Shown here piece after piece: positions 26,171-34,515 of a stretch of 64,000 bases of DNA. Numbering within the stretch: position 1 is the stretch's first letter; the number at the start of each line of letters is the position of its first letter. Both the position numbers and the translations under genes were made by a program. The notes beneath the pieces are model-generated. The model was not told the origin of the DNA. It saw nothing but the letters and a program-made list of their open reading frames with translations, and searched no databases. This DNA comes from JAGGVT01 sp965369605 (GTDB taxonomy: Bacteria; JAJVIF01; JAGGVT01), in assembly GCA_965369605.1 (NCBI GenBank), contig CBDURE010000001.1, forward strand, positions 1 through 64,000, read 5' to 3'.

Positions 26171-28883
26171 CGAATCGTGCGATGAACACTTCGTAGCCAT
26201 AAACATGGCTTAAATTTGTCTCGTTTGGATCACCCGGACCGAATGTGGCCGGACTTCTATATAAACCTGTTATTGCTATTGAATTATCCGGAAGCGCTGC
26301 GATGTCTCGAGAAGAATTATACTCTACTCCAGTGGCGGCGTGTTCAGCCCAATGGACTGTTCCATCGGGATTGTACCACGCGATAAACGTATCTGTTACA
26401 TTTCCTGTGGTTAGAGTTCTCTCGTTCGGTTCGGATTGCCCGAATACGATTTCGTCCGTGAAATATCCTGTCACAACGCTTATATCTCCGAGAATTGTTG
26501 TGGCTGCGTACGCTGAATCAGAATTAACCCCACTGGCGCACTTTGCCCATATCAGTGCTCCGTCAGCATCATACCGGGCGATGAAAATTTCAGCGGCACC
26601 AGCGGAGACAAGTGTTGTCTCGTTCGGGTCACCTTCACCGAAAATCGCCGAATCTGTGAAATATCCCGTTACTGTTACAGAATCATCCGATAGTGTTGTA
26701 ATCCCGTGGGCTGAATCCGCAGTTGGGCCACCGGCTTTTTTTGCCCACATAAGTGTTCCGTCGGTATCGTACCTTGCTACGAAAATATCCCTAACGCCGT
26801 CACAAACAAACGATGTCTGATTAGGCTCGCCCTGACCGAAAAATGCAGTGCCATAAAAATATCCAGTTACTACTGCCGTACCGTCTGAAAGCGCTGTGAC
26901 TGCAATGCCATCGTTACGTCCTGCCGATCCGCCAGCCCGTTTTGCCCAGGCAAGCGTTCCGTCCGGATTGTACTTTGCGACAAAGATATCCCTGTATTCA
27001 AAGCCATTATAACCAGCGCCATTTGTCAGGCTGGTCTCGTATAGCTCGCCTTTACCGAATGTATATGTACCCGCAAACCATCCAGTTGCAATTGTTGAAT
27101 CATCTGAAAGCGCTGTGACCCCATTGCCATATGCTCGCCCGGTTCCACTGATTGCCTTTGCCCATTCAAGAGTGCCATCAGGATTATACCGTGCCACGAA
27201 AACACCATCGTTTGGATAGTTCTGCAGTGTAATCTGGTTTGGTTCTCCCTGTCCGAATGTGACTGCCCATCCGAAAATTCCCGTTATTACTACCGAATCG
27301 TCTGAAAGAGCTGTAATTCCAAAAGTGGTTTCCCAACCTGCCGCGCCTACGCGTTTCACCCAGAGAAGCGCGCCATCGGGGTCATACCGCGCGATGAAGA
27401 TATCGTTCTGCCCGGCTGATCCCACAGTAGTTTCGTTCGATTCACCCATGGCAAATGTGAGATTGCTTCGGAATAATCCCGATACGACTGTCGAACTGTC
27501 CGAAAGCGCTGCGATTGCAAAGCTTTGATCATTATCAGGTCCGACGGCATTTTTCGCCCAGAAAATATTACCGGGCGGCACAAATGGCTCTTCAACAACA
27601 GTCGCGTTGAAAACCTGATAAACAGCGTATTCAGGAATAATGTAATTATTAAGAAGCACTCCGTCAGGTGAGTCAATCATGAAGTCTCGTGGTTCAATTT
27701 GCCAGTCAGAGCTTGGGATTCTTTCATCAGTTACTTTAACAAGCCCGGTATATTGCCCCGCTTCAAGGAGGTTTTCGTTTACCACGGAAACATTAAAAAC
27801 AAGGGGATCATCAGGTGTTCCCGTGCCTGAAACAGCCGTGTTTGCCGATGGAAGTGAGTTTGTCATGCCAGGGATTTCCACCGAAACCGATGCTATATCA
27901 CTGGACGCAAAAATGTTATCACCGGGGGCGTTTTCAAAATCATCAGGGGTGGCATAAACTGTCGCGTCTTGCTGCCAATCGTAAGCACGCACCTCTACAT
28001 CAAATGGCGTAGTGTCATCATTCTCTACCCAGGTTGATCCAACCTCCGCGGGTCCCGGAGGAGACACATCCACTTTCCATGCGGCCTTGCGATTGAACTC
28101 GGGATTGTAATATTTCGGAATCAATCGATTGGGTTTCTTCGCGCTAAAGCCATAGCCCATTGTAAGATACATGTTGAACATGAGGATTTGATCGGACAGG
28201 TTGAATCCGGCATCGAAAGTTTGGTTCGCACCCATTATGAATTTGTTCCATGTGCTTGAGCCTGTTTCGCTGTCATTAACGACAAGGAAATACGGCATCG
28301 CGGCTGTGTCATCCAGAAGGCTTGAAAGTTCGCTTGTATAACCATCCGCACCTGCGCATGCTCCGGCGTAAATGCTTTTACCGGTAAGAGAATAGGTATC
28401 CGGTTCGATATTAATCGGCTGAATGAGAAGCGCCAAATCAAAGACATCAAGATCCAGGCGGTTTACCGCGGTCGGTGGCTTCAATGAATCGCCAGGGTCG
28501 AAAGGATGTTTGATATCGAATGTGATAATCACATTAAAATCCAAATCAATGCTCACACTTTCTAATTTTAAACAATCCGTGCAGGGGTTAATCGTGAAGA
28601 AAGCCATTCCACTCACAATGTAAGCCTCACCGATAGCCCCGGATCGTTTGGCAACAAGATTGGCGGTTAACTCATCCGGGTTGATTGCCAGCTCCCAGGC
28701 GCCCATCATTCCAATCGCGCTGATTATGTCCCCCGTATCAGAAAGGCCAATAATGCCAGGTGATAAACCGGAGGCATCATCCTGCGTTCCAGCACTACTG
28801 CCCGGCGCAAGGGGATTATCACCGGATGAGCACCCCGCCAGCCATACAGCTATAACCAATAGGAGATACGTAAACTGTCTCAT
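26163..28883 (-). CDS. lipoprotein: CxxC module followed by SBBP beta-propeller
   Basis: The 906-residue lipoprotein has lipobox LAGC (Cys18) and GGAGG 8 bases before the ATG. Residues about 45-450 form the second N-terminal module (INPCTDCLKL, FDIKHPFDPGD, NRLDLDVFDLALL, AAWKVDVSPPG, VSVEIPGM). It is clearly related to residues in the proteins at 18697 and 34516. Residues about 455-906 are nine near-identical SBBP units ('ARYDPDGALLWVKRVG', 'GITALSDDSVVITGYF', 'FGQGEPNETTL'), forming one closed propeller. It lies between copies of two intergenic repeat families and is followed by a terminator. A surface-exposed binding protein is the simplest reading; the ligand is unknown. Confidence 0.85.
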   Translation of the reverse strand: MRQFTYLLLVIAVWLAGCSSGDNPLAPGSSAGTQDDASGLSPGIIGLSDTGDIISAIGMMGAWELAINPDELTANLVAKRSGAIGEAYIVSGMAFFTINPCTDCLKLESVSIDLDFNVIITFDIKHPFDPGDSLKPPTAVNRLDLDVFDLALLIQPINIEPDTYSLTGKSIYAGACAGADGYTSELSSLLDDTAAMPYFLVVNDSETGSSTWNKFIMGANQTFDAGFNLSDQILMFNMYLTMGYGFSAKKPNRLIPKYYNPEFNRKAAWKVDVSPPGPAEVGSTWVENDDTTPFDVEVRAYDWQQDATVYATPDDFENAPGDNIFASSDIASVSVEIPGMTNSLPSANTAVSGTGTPDDPLVFNVSVVNENLLEAGQYTGLVKVTDERIPSSDWQIEPRDFMIDSPDGVLLNNYIIPEYAVYQVFNATVVEEPFVPPGNIFWAKNAVGPDNDQSFAIAALSDSSTVVSGLFRSNLTFAMGESNETTVGSAGQNDIFIARYDPDGALLWVKRVGAAGWETTFGITALSDDSVVITGIFGWAVTFGQGEPNQITLQNYPNDGVFVARYNPDGTLEWAKAISGTGRAYGNGVTALSDDSTIATGWFAGTYTFGKGELYETSLTNGAGYNGFEYRDIFVAKYNPDGTLAWAKRAGGSAGRNDGIAVTALSDGTAVVTGYFYGTAFFGQGEPNQTSFVCDGVRDIFVARYDTDGTLMWAKKAGGPTADSAHGITTLSDDSVTVTGYFTDSAIFGEGDPNETTLVSAGAAEIFIARYDADGALIWAKCASGVNSDSAYAATTILGDISVVTGYFTDEIVFGQSEPNERTLTTGNVTDTFIAWYNPDGTVHWAEHAATGVEYNSSRDIAALPDNSIAITGLYRSPATFGPGDPNETNLSHVYGYEVFIARFGP

Positions 28884-29015
28884 TTGCCTGCCTCCAGGAT
28901 AGATTTTTTTAATGCAATTCTCTTAAGAAGATGTACTGTGCATATACCATTATATAAAATTTTCCCGACATTTACGAACTTATGCACAAATTTTTAAAGA
29001 AGTCTAATCCCAGCC

Positions 29016-29101
29016 CCAGCAATAATGCGGAAAGGCAACGATTCCGCTTTTTTAAATCCACCCTAACGCCAGTATTAATGCCCAACTAAAGGGTGTCTGA
29101 C
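29016..29101. repeat. 86-bp intergenic repeat, copy 2
   Basis: It aligns end to end with 23678-23763 (same CCAGCAATAATGCGG start, same CTGAC end). The hairpin of copy 1 is degraded here (GCAACGATTCCGC). It lies just upstream of the sce7726-type gene. Confidence 0.8.
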
Positions 29102-29169
29102 TTCAATGACACTTTGTAGACTTGCGCTCATGGCGAGTAGATAGTACACTCTCTTTTGTGAAGAAAGAG

Positions 29170-29793
29170 ATGATAACCTTAGCCGATAAACAAATTAGAG
29201 ATGCACTTCATCGTAAGACACTCCGCAAACACCATCGTGCGCCAAATACACTTGTAGTGGATGAATTGGGATTGATGCACGGCAAATGTCGAGCAGATAT
29301 TGCTGTTATTAATGGTCATCTCTTTGGATATGAGATTAAGAGCGATGAAGACACTCTTTCAAGACTTCCTGAACAAGTCAGAGCGTATTGTGAAGTCTTC
29401 GATCGCGTAACTGTTGTAGTCGGGAAGAAGCATGTGAATTTAGTCAGAAATATTGTCCCGGATTGGTGGGGCATCACTGTTGCCCAAAGAGGGGAACGAG
29501 GTGCGGTTAATTTTGAATCTGAAAGATCTGGTCAATTCAACAAGAATCTAAATCTCTTTTCAATTGCTCAGTTGTTGTGGAAAAGCGAGGTCAGTCAAAT
29601 TCTTAGCGAATTGGGTGTACCATCGAAACTGTTACGGCAAAGACGTTCTGAACTCTACCGACTGCTCGTAGAGTTGATGAAACCTAATGACTTGCACCGC
29701 AAAGTTAGGGATTGCCTAAGGAGTCGTAAAAATTGGAGATGTCATCCACAACCTTCTCAATATGATGATTCGTACCCACCCATCTCCAAGTAG
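29170..29793 (+). CDS. sce7726 family protein, PD-(D/E)XK nuclease-like
   Basis: The 207-residue product is read from the ATG at 29170; a TTG at 29122 adds 16 residues that do not look conserved. The N-terminal half shows a PD-(D/E)XK-type core: Asp43 in RADIAVI, then EIK (Glu55, Lys57) in GYEIKSDEDTLSRL, then RVTVVVG. This spacing is typical of restriction-endonuclease-like folds, so DNA cleavage is a reasonable inference. The rest (about 90-207) matches the look of sce7726 family proteins, which are commonly found next to 'beta family' or sce7725 proteins. Here that partner is convergent, and the two genes overlap at their 3' ends by 89 bases. A defence role is suspected from context, not shown. 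Confidence 0.75.
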   Translation: MITLADKQIRDALHRKTLRKHHRAPNTLVVDELGLMHGKCRADIAVINGHLFGYEIKSDEDTLSRLPEQVRAYCEVFDRVTVVVGKKHVNLVRNIVPDWWGITVAQRGERGAVNFESERSGQFNKNLNLFSIAQLLWKSEVSQILSELGVPSKLLRQRRSELYRLLVELMKPNDLHRKVRDCLRSRKNWRCHPQPSQYDDSYPPISK

Positions 29794-30805
29794 TTAGATT
29801 TCCTGTGCTTTCTTGCCCACTTCCGCACTCAGCAATATAATTATCACCGCAGGAGAAATCTTCACCAGAATAATGTGGTGATTTTGTGACAATCTGGCAA
29901 AGATCCCTAAATTGCTTGTAACCATTTTTGCGGACATTTGTACCTTTTACAATTAGCCAAAAATCTTGTGTTGTATACCTGATTGTTGCAGAAGGTGTTA
30001 GGAATCGCATATCACGCTGGATAACTTTTGGATGATTTATTCCATAGTCACCAAAAGTAGGTAATCTGCCGTTATCAGCAGTTAAGATTTCAATAATGCG
30101 TTTATACAATAGCCATTCAAATCTATTCTTAAGAGTTTGGCCCTGCTTAATCCCCCCCATTGATTCAGGAAATGAAGTTCCACAGAGTATAAATGAGCGC
30201 CAGTGATGGATGTTGGGCAAATTTTTAATAATAGAAACACAAAGTTTAGCGAACCCTTCAAGTGGTTCAAAATTTGGAGATCCAAGATCAAGCAGCAGAT
30301 CGCATTGCTCAGCTTTCAAGTCGTTCATTCCAAGAATCTTTTTAATAAATTTTGTTAACTCAGGTTTGGCTGATTCCTCGATGTTAATACGAAAGCATAA
30401 TCCGTTATTATCTTTAGAAGTGATTGTTTTAATTTGTGACATGAATGCTTTATCACTGTTAGGCCTGATTACTGGTGTTGCCTTGCATTTATTTTTTCTT
30501 AATTCATCGAAGATAAACTTCAGAGGGTGGCGATTACGAGATAATCGCACATCTTGGCCAAGGAGTGAGATATCTAGAAAACAAGGCTTAGCACCCCATT
30601 TTTCTATTATCCTCTTCGCAAATGGTTTAAGATGCTCATCGATAGTTTTACTAGGTTCTCGTGTCTCGAAATCAAATCCTATCTCGGGCACTTCTATCAA
30701 TGGAGTAATAGAAGCTTTGGCTTCTTCTGACAAGCGCAGTACAGCTTGATACTCTCCTTGTTTCCATCGAAGACATGGAACGTAATGTTTATGGTCAAAT
30801 TCCAA
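29705..30805 (-). CDS. beta family protein (T4 beta protein-like)
   Basis: The 366-residue product is read from a TTG at 30805, with GGAGG eight bases upstream; the open frame extends to 30829 through an unlikely leader. The start MEFDHKHYVPCLRWKQGEY, followed by EEAKASITPLIEVPEI, is characteristic of the 'beta family protein' group named after the phage T4 beta protein. Further conserved-looking pieces are FLDISLLG, TPVIRPNSD, LLLDLGSP and SFPESMGG. The family's molecular function is not established; the order of strands and helices suggests a TIM-barrel-like body. It is 16 bases downstream of the HTH-ImmA gene on the same strand, so they form an operon. Its 3' end overlaps the convergent sce7726 gene. 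Confidence 0.8.
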   Translation of the reverse strand: MEFDHKHYVPCLRWKQGEYQAVLRLSEEAKASITPLIEVPEIGFDFETREPSKTIDEHLKPFAKRIIEKWGAKPCFLDISLLGQDVRLSRNRHPLKFIFDELRKNKCKATPVIRPNSDKAFMSQIKTITSKDNNGLCFRINIEESAKPELTKFIKKILGMNDLKAEQCDLLLDLGSPNFEPLEGFAKLCVSIIKNLPNIHHWRSFILCGTSFPESMGGIKQGQTLKNRFEWLLYKRIIEILTADNGRLPTFGDYGINHPKVIQRDMRFLTPSATIRYTTQDFWLIVKGTNVRKNGYKQFRDLCQIVTKSPHYSGEDFSCGDNYIAECGSGQESTGNLTTWRWVGTNHHIEKVVDDISNFYDSLGNP

Positions 30806-30821
30806 TTTTTTACCTCCGTTT

Positions 30822-32108
30822 CTATCCAAATCTTATATTATGGAAGTGTTTCCTTACTTGCCCCTGCCCGATCAAATTACCAAAAATTATGTAATTATTT
30901 GATTCATATCTTATGCGACCTGCAATTATAGCCCGATGGATCTTGAGTTTTTCAGCATCTGAAGCAATCGATTCATCGTTTTGAACATATCGCGACAATG
31001 TCATCTCCCATTCATCCTCAGCAATTAAAGCTTCCAGAGCTAACTTATCTGCCTCTCGTTCAAATTCATCTGCTTCAGCATCGAAATCATCAAAAATTGA
31101 TACAAGGCCTTCAACTCGAAGGTGTTTTTTTATATGAATTAACTCATGGAACAAAACGAACCAGAAGTTATCCAGACGATCATATCTGAGCGTCATTCCT
31201 ATAATCGGTTTTCCACCATAAATAAAAGCTGCTCCGTCAAGATATGTTTTGCGAAGATGTGGTTCTATAATTAGCGTAATCCCTACTTCCGCTAAACGTT
31301 CATATGCACGTATTGGGCCATTCTCATGCCGACTTTCTTGCACCAATTCCCTAAGCCAGTTTTCATTAAGATAAGCTCTATCATAAGTACTAACCGCTGT
31401 CGCTTCATTTGCAAGATGTAAAATTCTACACTCCCATGCTCGCAGAGAATACAGATCTATGCCTGAACCCAATCGCATGCTCCTTCTTAGTCGAGAAGTG
31501 GCAGGTTTTTGTATTACACTCGTAACATAAGCCTCAGCCAGAAAACTTGCCTGCTCTTTTACATCTTTAAGAGATCCGGTAAAATCCTCAAACCAACCAC
31601 GGCGATACATTTCTGCAACTGGGAAGCGGTGCCAATCAATCTCTACTGACTTTGCTGGATGTTTTCCCTTAGATACTTGTTTAAATTCAGCCACCTCGCT
31701 GATATTCAACTGTAATGCATCAGCAACTTCAGCCAAACGCTGGAGACTTGTCGAAGCATACATTTCGGATTCGTAGCGCTGGATCTGTTGCTCTTTGAGC
31801 TTGAGTTGCTTCGCAAGCTGGCCTTGTGTGAGTCCCCGTACTATTCTTGCTTGAACCAGAATGCGGGGAAGTTCATCGAGAGATTTAGCTGTCAGAATGC
31901 TGATCATTCCTGACTTCAAGCTTTCATATTCGCTGAGTTGATCTGACAGAACTTCAACCTCGCTCTTCAGCGCATCAAGCTCTGCCTTGGCGAGAATTGT
32001 AGAGCCAGTTCGCTTTGTTACTGCCTTAATATCGTATGTTCGTACAACCTCCGACAGATTAGCCAGCTGCTTACGAGTTATTTTGTATTGCCGTTCATTG
32101 GTTATCAT
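30822..32108 (-). CDS. HTH (XRE) regulator fused to ImmA/IrrE-type metallopeptidase
   Basis: The 428-residue product has three parts. Residues 1-80 are a helical N-terminus (MITNERQYKITRKQLANL) seen in some antitoxin-like regulators. Residues about 83-145 are an XRE helix-turn-helix (RIVRGLTQGQLAKQLKLKEQQIQRYE). The ImmA/IrrE domain (about 225-400) carries the zinc motif HELIH (His321, Glu322, His325), with a downstream EADEFEREADKLA that can provide the third ligand. Proteins of this type cleave or relieve repressors in mobile elements and pair with toxins. The gene lies 24 bases after the nucleotidyltransferase-like gene and 16 bases before the beta family gene. It is probably the regulator of the operon. 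Confidence 0.9.
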   Translation of the reverse strand: MITNERQYKITRKQLANLSEVVRTYDIKAVTKRTGSTILAKAELDALKSEVEVLSDQLSEYESLKSGMISILTAKSLDELPRILVQARIVRGLTQGQLAKQLKLKEQQIQRYESEMYASTSLQRLAEVADALQLNISEVAEFKQVSKGKHPAKSVEIDWHRFPVAEMYRRGWFEDFTGSLKDVKEQASFLAEAYVTSVIQKPATSRLRRSMRLGSGIDLYSLRAWECRILHLANEATAVSTYDRAYLNENWLRELVQESRHENGPIRAYERLAEVGITLIIEPHLRKTYLDGAAFIYGGKPIIGMTLRYDRLDNFWFVLFHELIHIKKHLRVEGLVSIFDDFDAEADEFEREADKLALEALIAEDEWEMTLSRYVQNDESIASDAEKLKIHRAIIAGRIRYESNNYIIFGNLIGQGQVRKHFHNIRFG

Positions 32109-32132
32109 TTTGTATCTCGCTCCAAAATTCTT

Positions 32133-32573
32133 TTACAAAAGTTGGATACAGATAATCCCTTTTATCTTTCCCGTGTCCTTGTCTGTTTGAAAGTATTCTA
32201 CAAAAGTGCGTGTGCTATCTGCATACGCAGTTGACGGGAAAAATTCACCTCCAAACATCTCTTTCTGTTTTTTTCGCTTATTATTAAAATCCAATAACAC
32301 TGGATTTAATTTTCTAGCATCAACCCCAATTGGGTCCCAGCATGCATCAAAATCGCCGGGGATGGATTTGCTGGTGGTGAAGCTCCCATTCAGGTAAACA
32401 GTTCGACATCCAGCTCTTTTCAACGAATTGACTCCCTTTTTGAAACCTTCAAAAAGCTGCTTTCGTTTTTGGTTGTAAGCGAAGCTTTTCTCAATCTCCT
32501 CTAAAGTGCTATCGTGTACACCCTCCGGAAGGACATTCCAGATACTCTTGATGTCAATAAGCTCTGGTATCAT
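32133..32573 (-). CDS. DUF6932-type nucleotidyltransferase-fold protein
   Basis: The 146-residue product begins MIPELIDIKSIWNVLPEGVH. I chose this ATG; a TTG at 32645 would add 24 residues with no family-like content. The sequence YLNGSFTTSKSIPGDFDACWD contains the minimal nucleotidyltransferase motif GS-x9-DxD (Gly63, Ser64, Asp74, Asp76), as in MNT/MenT-like and AbiEii-like proteins. The surrounding features (EEIEKSFAYN, GGEFFPSTAYADSTRTFVEYFQ) fit the DUF6932 group, which I recall next to XRE-ImmA genes. It is the first gene of a three-gene operon. A toxin that modifies a nucleic acid or protein by NMP transfer is a plausible role, but this is inferred only from fold and neighbour. Confidence 0.75.
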   Translation of the reverse strand: MIPELIDIKSIWNVLPEGVHDSTLEEIEKSFAYNQKRKQLFEGFKKGVNSLKRAGCRTVYLNGSFTTSKSIPGDFDACWDPIGVDARKLNPVLLDFNNKRKKQKEMFGGEFFPSTAYADSTRTFVEYFQTDKDTGKIKGIICIQLL

Positions 32574-32682
32574 AACACAACAATAATGTTTTGTTAGGGG
32601 AAAGTCAAGTTCGAAATGTAAATGTACTCGGTGCTTTTTACACAATATTATCTGGTTAAAGGGGCCAGGTCATTTTATCGAT

Positions 32683-32827
32683 AAAGGAGACAACACCCTT
32701 TGATGCCACTGCTTATACATGCTTTCGCAGTCGACCTCGTTTACGTTTAAAAAAACAAAACCCGGAGCGACCTAAGCGCCCCGGGTGATTTTATCTTCTA
32801 CCTTATACTACCAACACCCCTACGGCC
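32683..32827. repeat. REP-containing intergenic repeat, copy B
   Basis: Related to 25986-26170: both contain CCTTTGATG, GACCTCGTTTACG or a close variant, the CCCGGAGCG hairpin, and the final CTACCTTAT...CTACGGCC. Copy B lacks about 40 bases of copy A. It lies between the DUF6932-type gene and the glutamate dehydrogenase gene. Confidence 0.8.
32748..32786 (-). terminator. rho-independent terminator for the GDH-family gene
   Basis: On the minus strand the stem ACCCGGGGCGC / GCTCCGGGT is followed by TTTTGTTTTTTT. It lies about 35 bases after the stop at 32820 and is the same hairpin as at 26087-26130. Confidence 0.85.
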
Positions 32828-34085
32828 AAAGGCCGCGAATCTTGAACGCTTCGGATACTCTTTCCATTGCCAGCATGTATGCCGCTGTGCGCATGTTTAC
32901 CTTGTGCTTCTTGTGAATCTCGTACACATCGTTGAACGAACTGATCATGTAGCGCTCAAGTTCATCCAGGACATAATCCTCAGTCCAGTTATGTCCGCTG
33001 ATGTTCTGAATCCATTCGAAATAGGAAACTGTCACACCGCCGGCGTTTGCGAGGATATCGGGAAGCAGGAAAATCTTGTTTTTCTTGTAGAGGATTTCAT
33101 CTGCGTCGGGAGTTGTCGGCCCGTTGGCGACCTCAGCGATTATCTTCGCCTTGATCTTGCGCGCGTTTGATTTGGTAATCACATTCTCAAGCGCTGCGGG
33201 TACGAGGATGTCGCATTTCATCTCCATGAGTTTATCATTTGTAACCGGTTTCGAGCCGGGGAATCCCTTTACAGTTTTGTTCTTGTTCGATTTTGAATGT
33301 TTGTGCCTGATGACATCCTTGATTTTAAGCCCGTTCGGGTTGTAAATTCCGCCTTTTGAGTCGCTGATTGCGATAACTGTTACGCCAAGTTCCTCGAGAA
33401 TACGTGCCGCTACCGAGCCGGCTTTACCGGCGCCCTGCACCGCGGCGGTTGATTTGGTCAAATCGAGCCCAAGCGCCATCGCGGCCTCGCGGATAAGGAT
33501 TGCGCAGCCTCGTCCAACTGCCTCCTCACGGCCCAAACTTCCGCCAAGCCCAATCGGCTTGCCTGTAATAACTCCGGGTTTGTATTCCGATTCCAGCGCG
33601 GAATATGTGTCCATGAACCAAGCCATTGTCTGTGAGTTGGTATAGACATCCGGGTCGGGTATGTCTTTTTTCGGTCCGACATGTTCCCTGAGAATATAGG
33701 CGTATCGTCGAGTCAACGCCTCAAGTTCAGCGTTGTTCATCTCTTTCGGATTGCATTTAACTCCACCCATCGCACCGCCGTAGGGGAGATTGAGTACGGC
33801 GCATTTCCATGTCATCCAGCTGGCGAGCGCTTTGACTTCATCCTCGCCCAGATCGGGATGATATCGAATTCCACCCTTTGTTGGACCTCTGAAATCGTTG
33901 TACTGGCATCGATATCCGGTGAAAACCTGGATTTTTCCGGTGCGCATCCTGACCGGAATGGCAAGAGTCATCATGCGAGCCGGAGTTTTAAGCAGTTCAG
34001 TCAGTCCAGCATCCAGTTTAAGTTTCTTCGCTGCTGCCTCAATTTGTTTTTTAGCTATCTCGAATGTGTTTAGTTCCTCAGCCAA
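32820..34085 (-). CDS. Glu/Leu/Phe/Val dehydrogenase family protein lacking the catalytic lysine
   Basis: The 421-residue product starts at a TTG, with a perfect GGAGG 8 bases upstream. The substrate domain has GPTKGGIRYHPD and MTWKCAVLNLPYGG. The next residues are AMGGVKCNP, with Met106 where the family has the catalytic Lys ('GGAKGG'). The aspartate region reads DIPDPDVYTNSQTMAW, as in amino-acid dehydrogenases. The Rossmann fingerprint is AVQGAGKAGSVAARIL (usually GFGNVG). The rest (AEVANGPTTPDADEIL, LPDILANAGGVTVSYFEW) is standard. Length fits the 420-residue hexameric class. The AAG to ATG change predicts loss or change of deamination chemistry. It could be a regulatory or repurposed paralogue of the canonical enzyme at 39629. 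Confidence 0.9.
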   Translation of the reverse strand: MAEELNTFEIAKKQIEAAAKKLKLDAGLTELLKTPARMMTLAIPVRMRTGKIQVFTGYRCQYNDFRGPTKGGIRYHPDLGEDEVKALASWMTWKCAVLNLPYGGAMGGVKCNPKEMNNAELEALTRRYAYILREHVGPKKDIPDPDVYTNSQTMAWFMDTYSALESEYKPGVITGKPIGLGGSLGREEAVGRGCAILIREAAMALGLDLTKSTAAVQGAGKAGSVAARILEELGVTVIAISDSKGGIYNPNGLKIKDVIRHKHSKSNKNKTVKGFPGSKPVTNDKLMEMKCDILVPAALENVITKSNARKIKAKIIAEVANGPTTPDADEILYKKNKIFLLPDILANAGGVTVSYFEWIQNISGHNWTEDYVLDELERYMISSFNDVYEIHKKHKVNMRTAAYMLAMERVSEAFKIRGLWP

Positions 34086-34383
34086 TTTAACAACCTCCTG
34101 GGGTTGGTAAAGAATAAATAACTGGCGCTGGCTAGCCGGATTTCAGGTAAATGCCCGGATTCAGGCATCGCAAAATCACGGCGGATATAGAAAGGCGAAT
34201 CGCGCCAAACGTGGATTCTAGCATACATTATGTTGATAAGCAATTGTTAAAGGCATGTTAATAGTGATTCATTACGATTAATAGTGGTTTATATACTATA
34301 AGCGGAATGCCATTTATGTTTGTCGAGTTATTCGGGTTAAATTTGGGAGATTTATTTGTGTTTCATTAAATGCGTTTAATTTC

Positions 34384-34411
34384 TTTACATTGAAGTATGC
34401 AATGGTATAAT
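34384..34411 (+). promoter_or_regulatory. predicted sigma-70-type promoter for the 34516 gene
   Basis: TTTACA at 34384-34389 and a perfect TATAAT at 34406-34411 are separated by 16 bases. This would give a 5' untranslated region of about 98 bases ahead of the GGGAGG-preceded ATG at 34516. The 430-base gap between this gene and the divergent dehydrogenase gene is otherwise AT-rich, with no ORF seen. Confidence 0.6.
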
Positions 34412-34515
34412 ATTTCATTGGAACTGTAAAAATCAGGTTAGATGTATTTTTTAACAGATATCCTAAATATTTGCTGTCAAAAACCTGAAAATTTAATCAA
34501 TTTGGGAGGTAATCT

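Noticed and set aside
26245..26820. Plus-strand ORF of 191 codons
   Set aside because: It is antisense to the SBBP repeats; its repetitive protein mirrors the repeats on the other strand.
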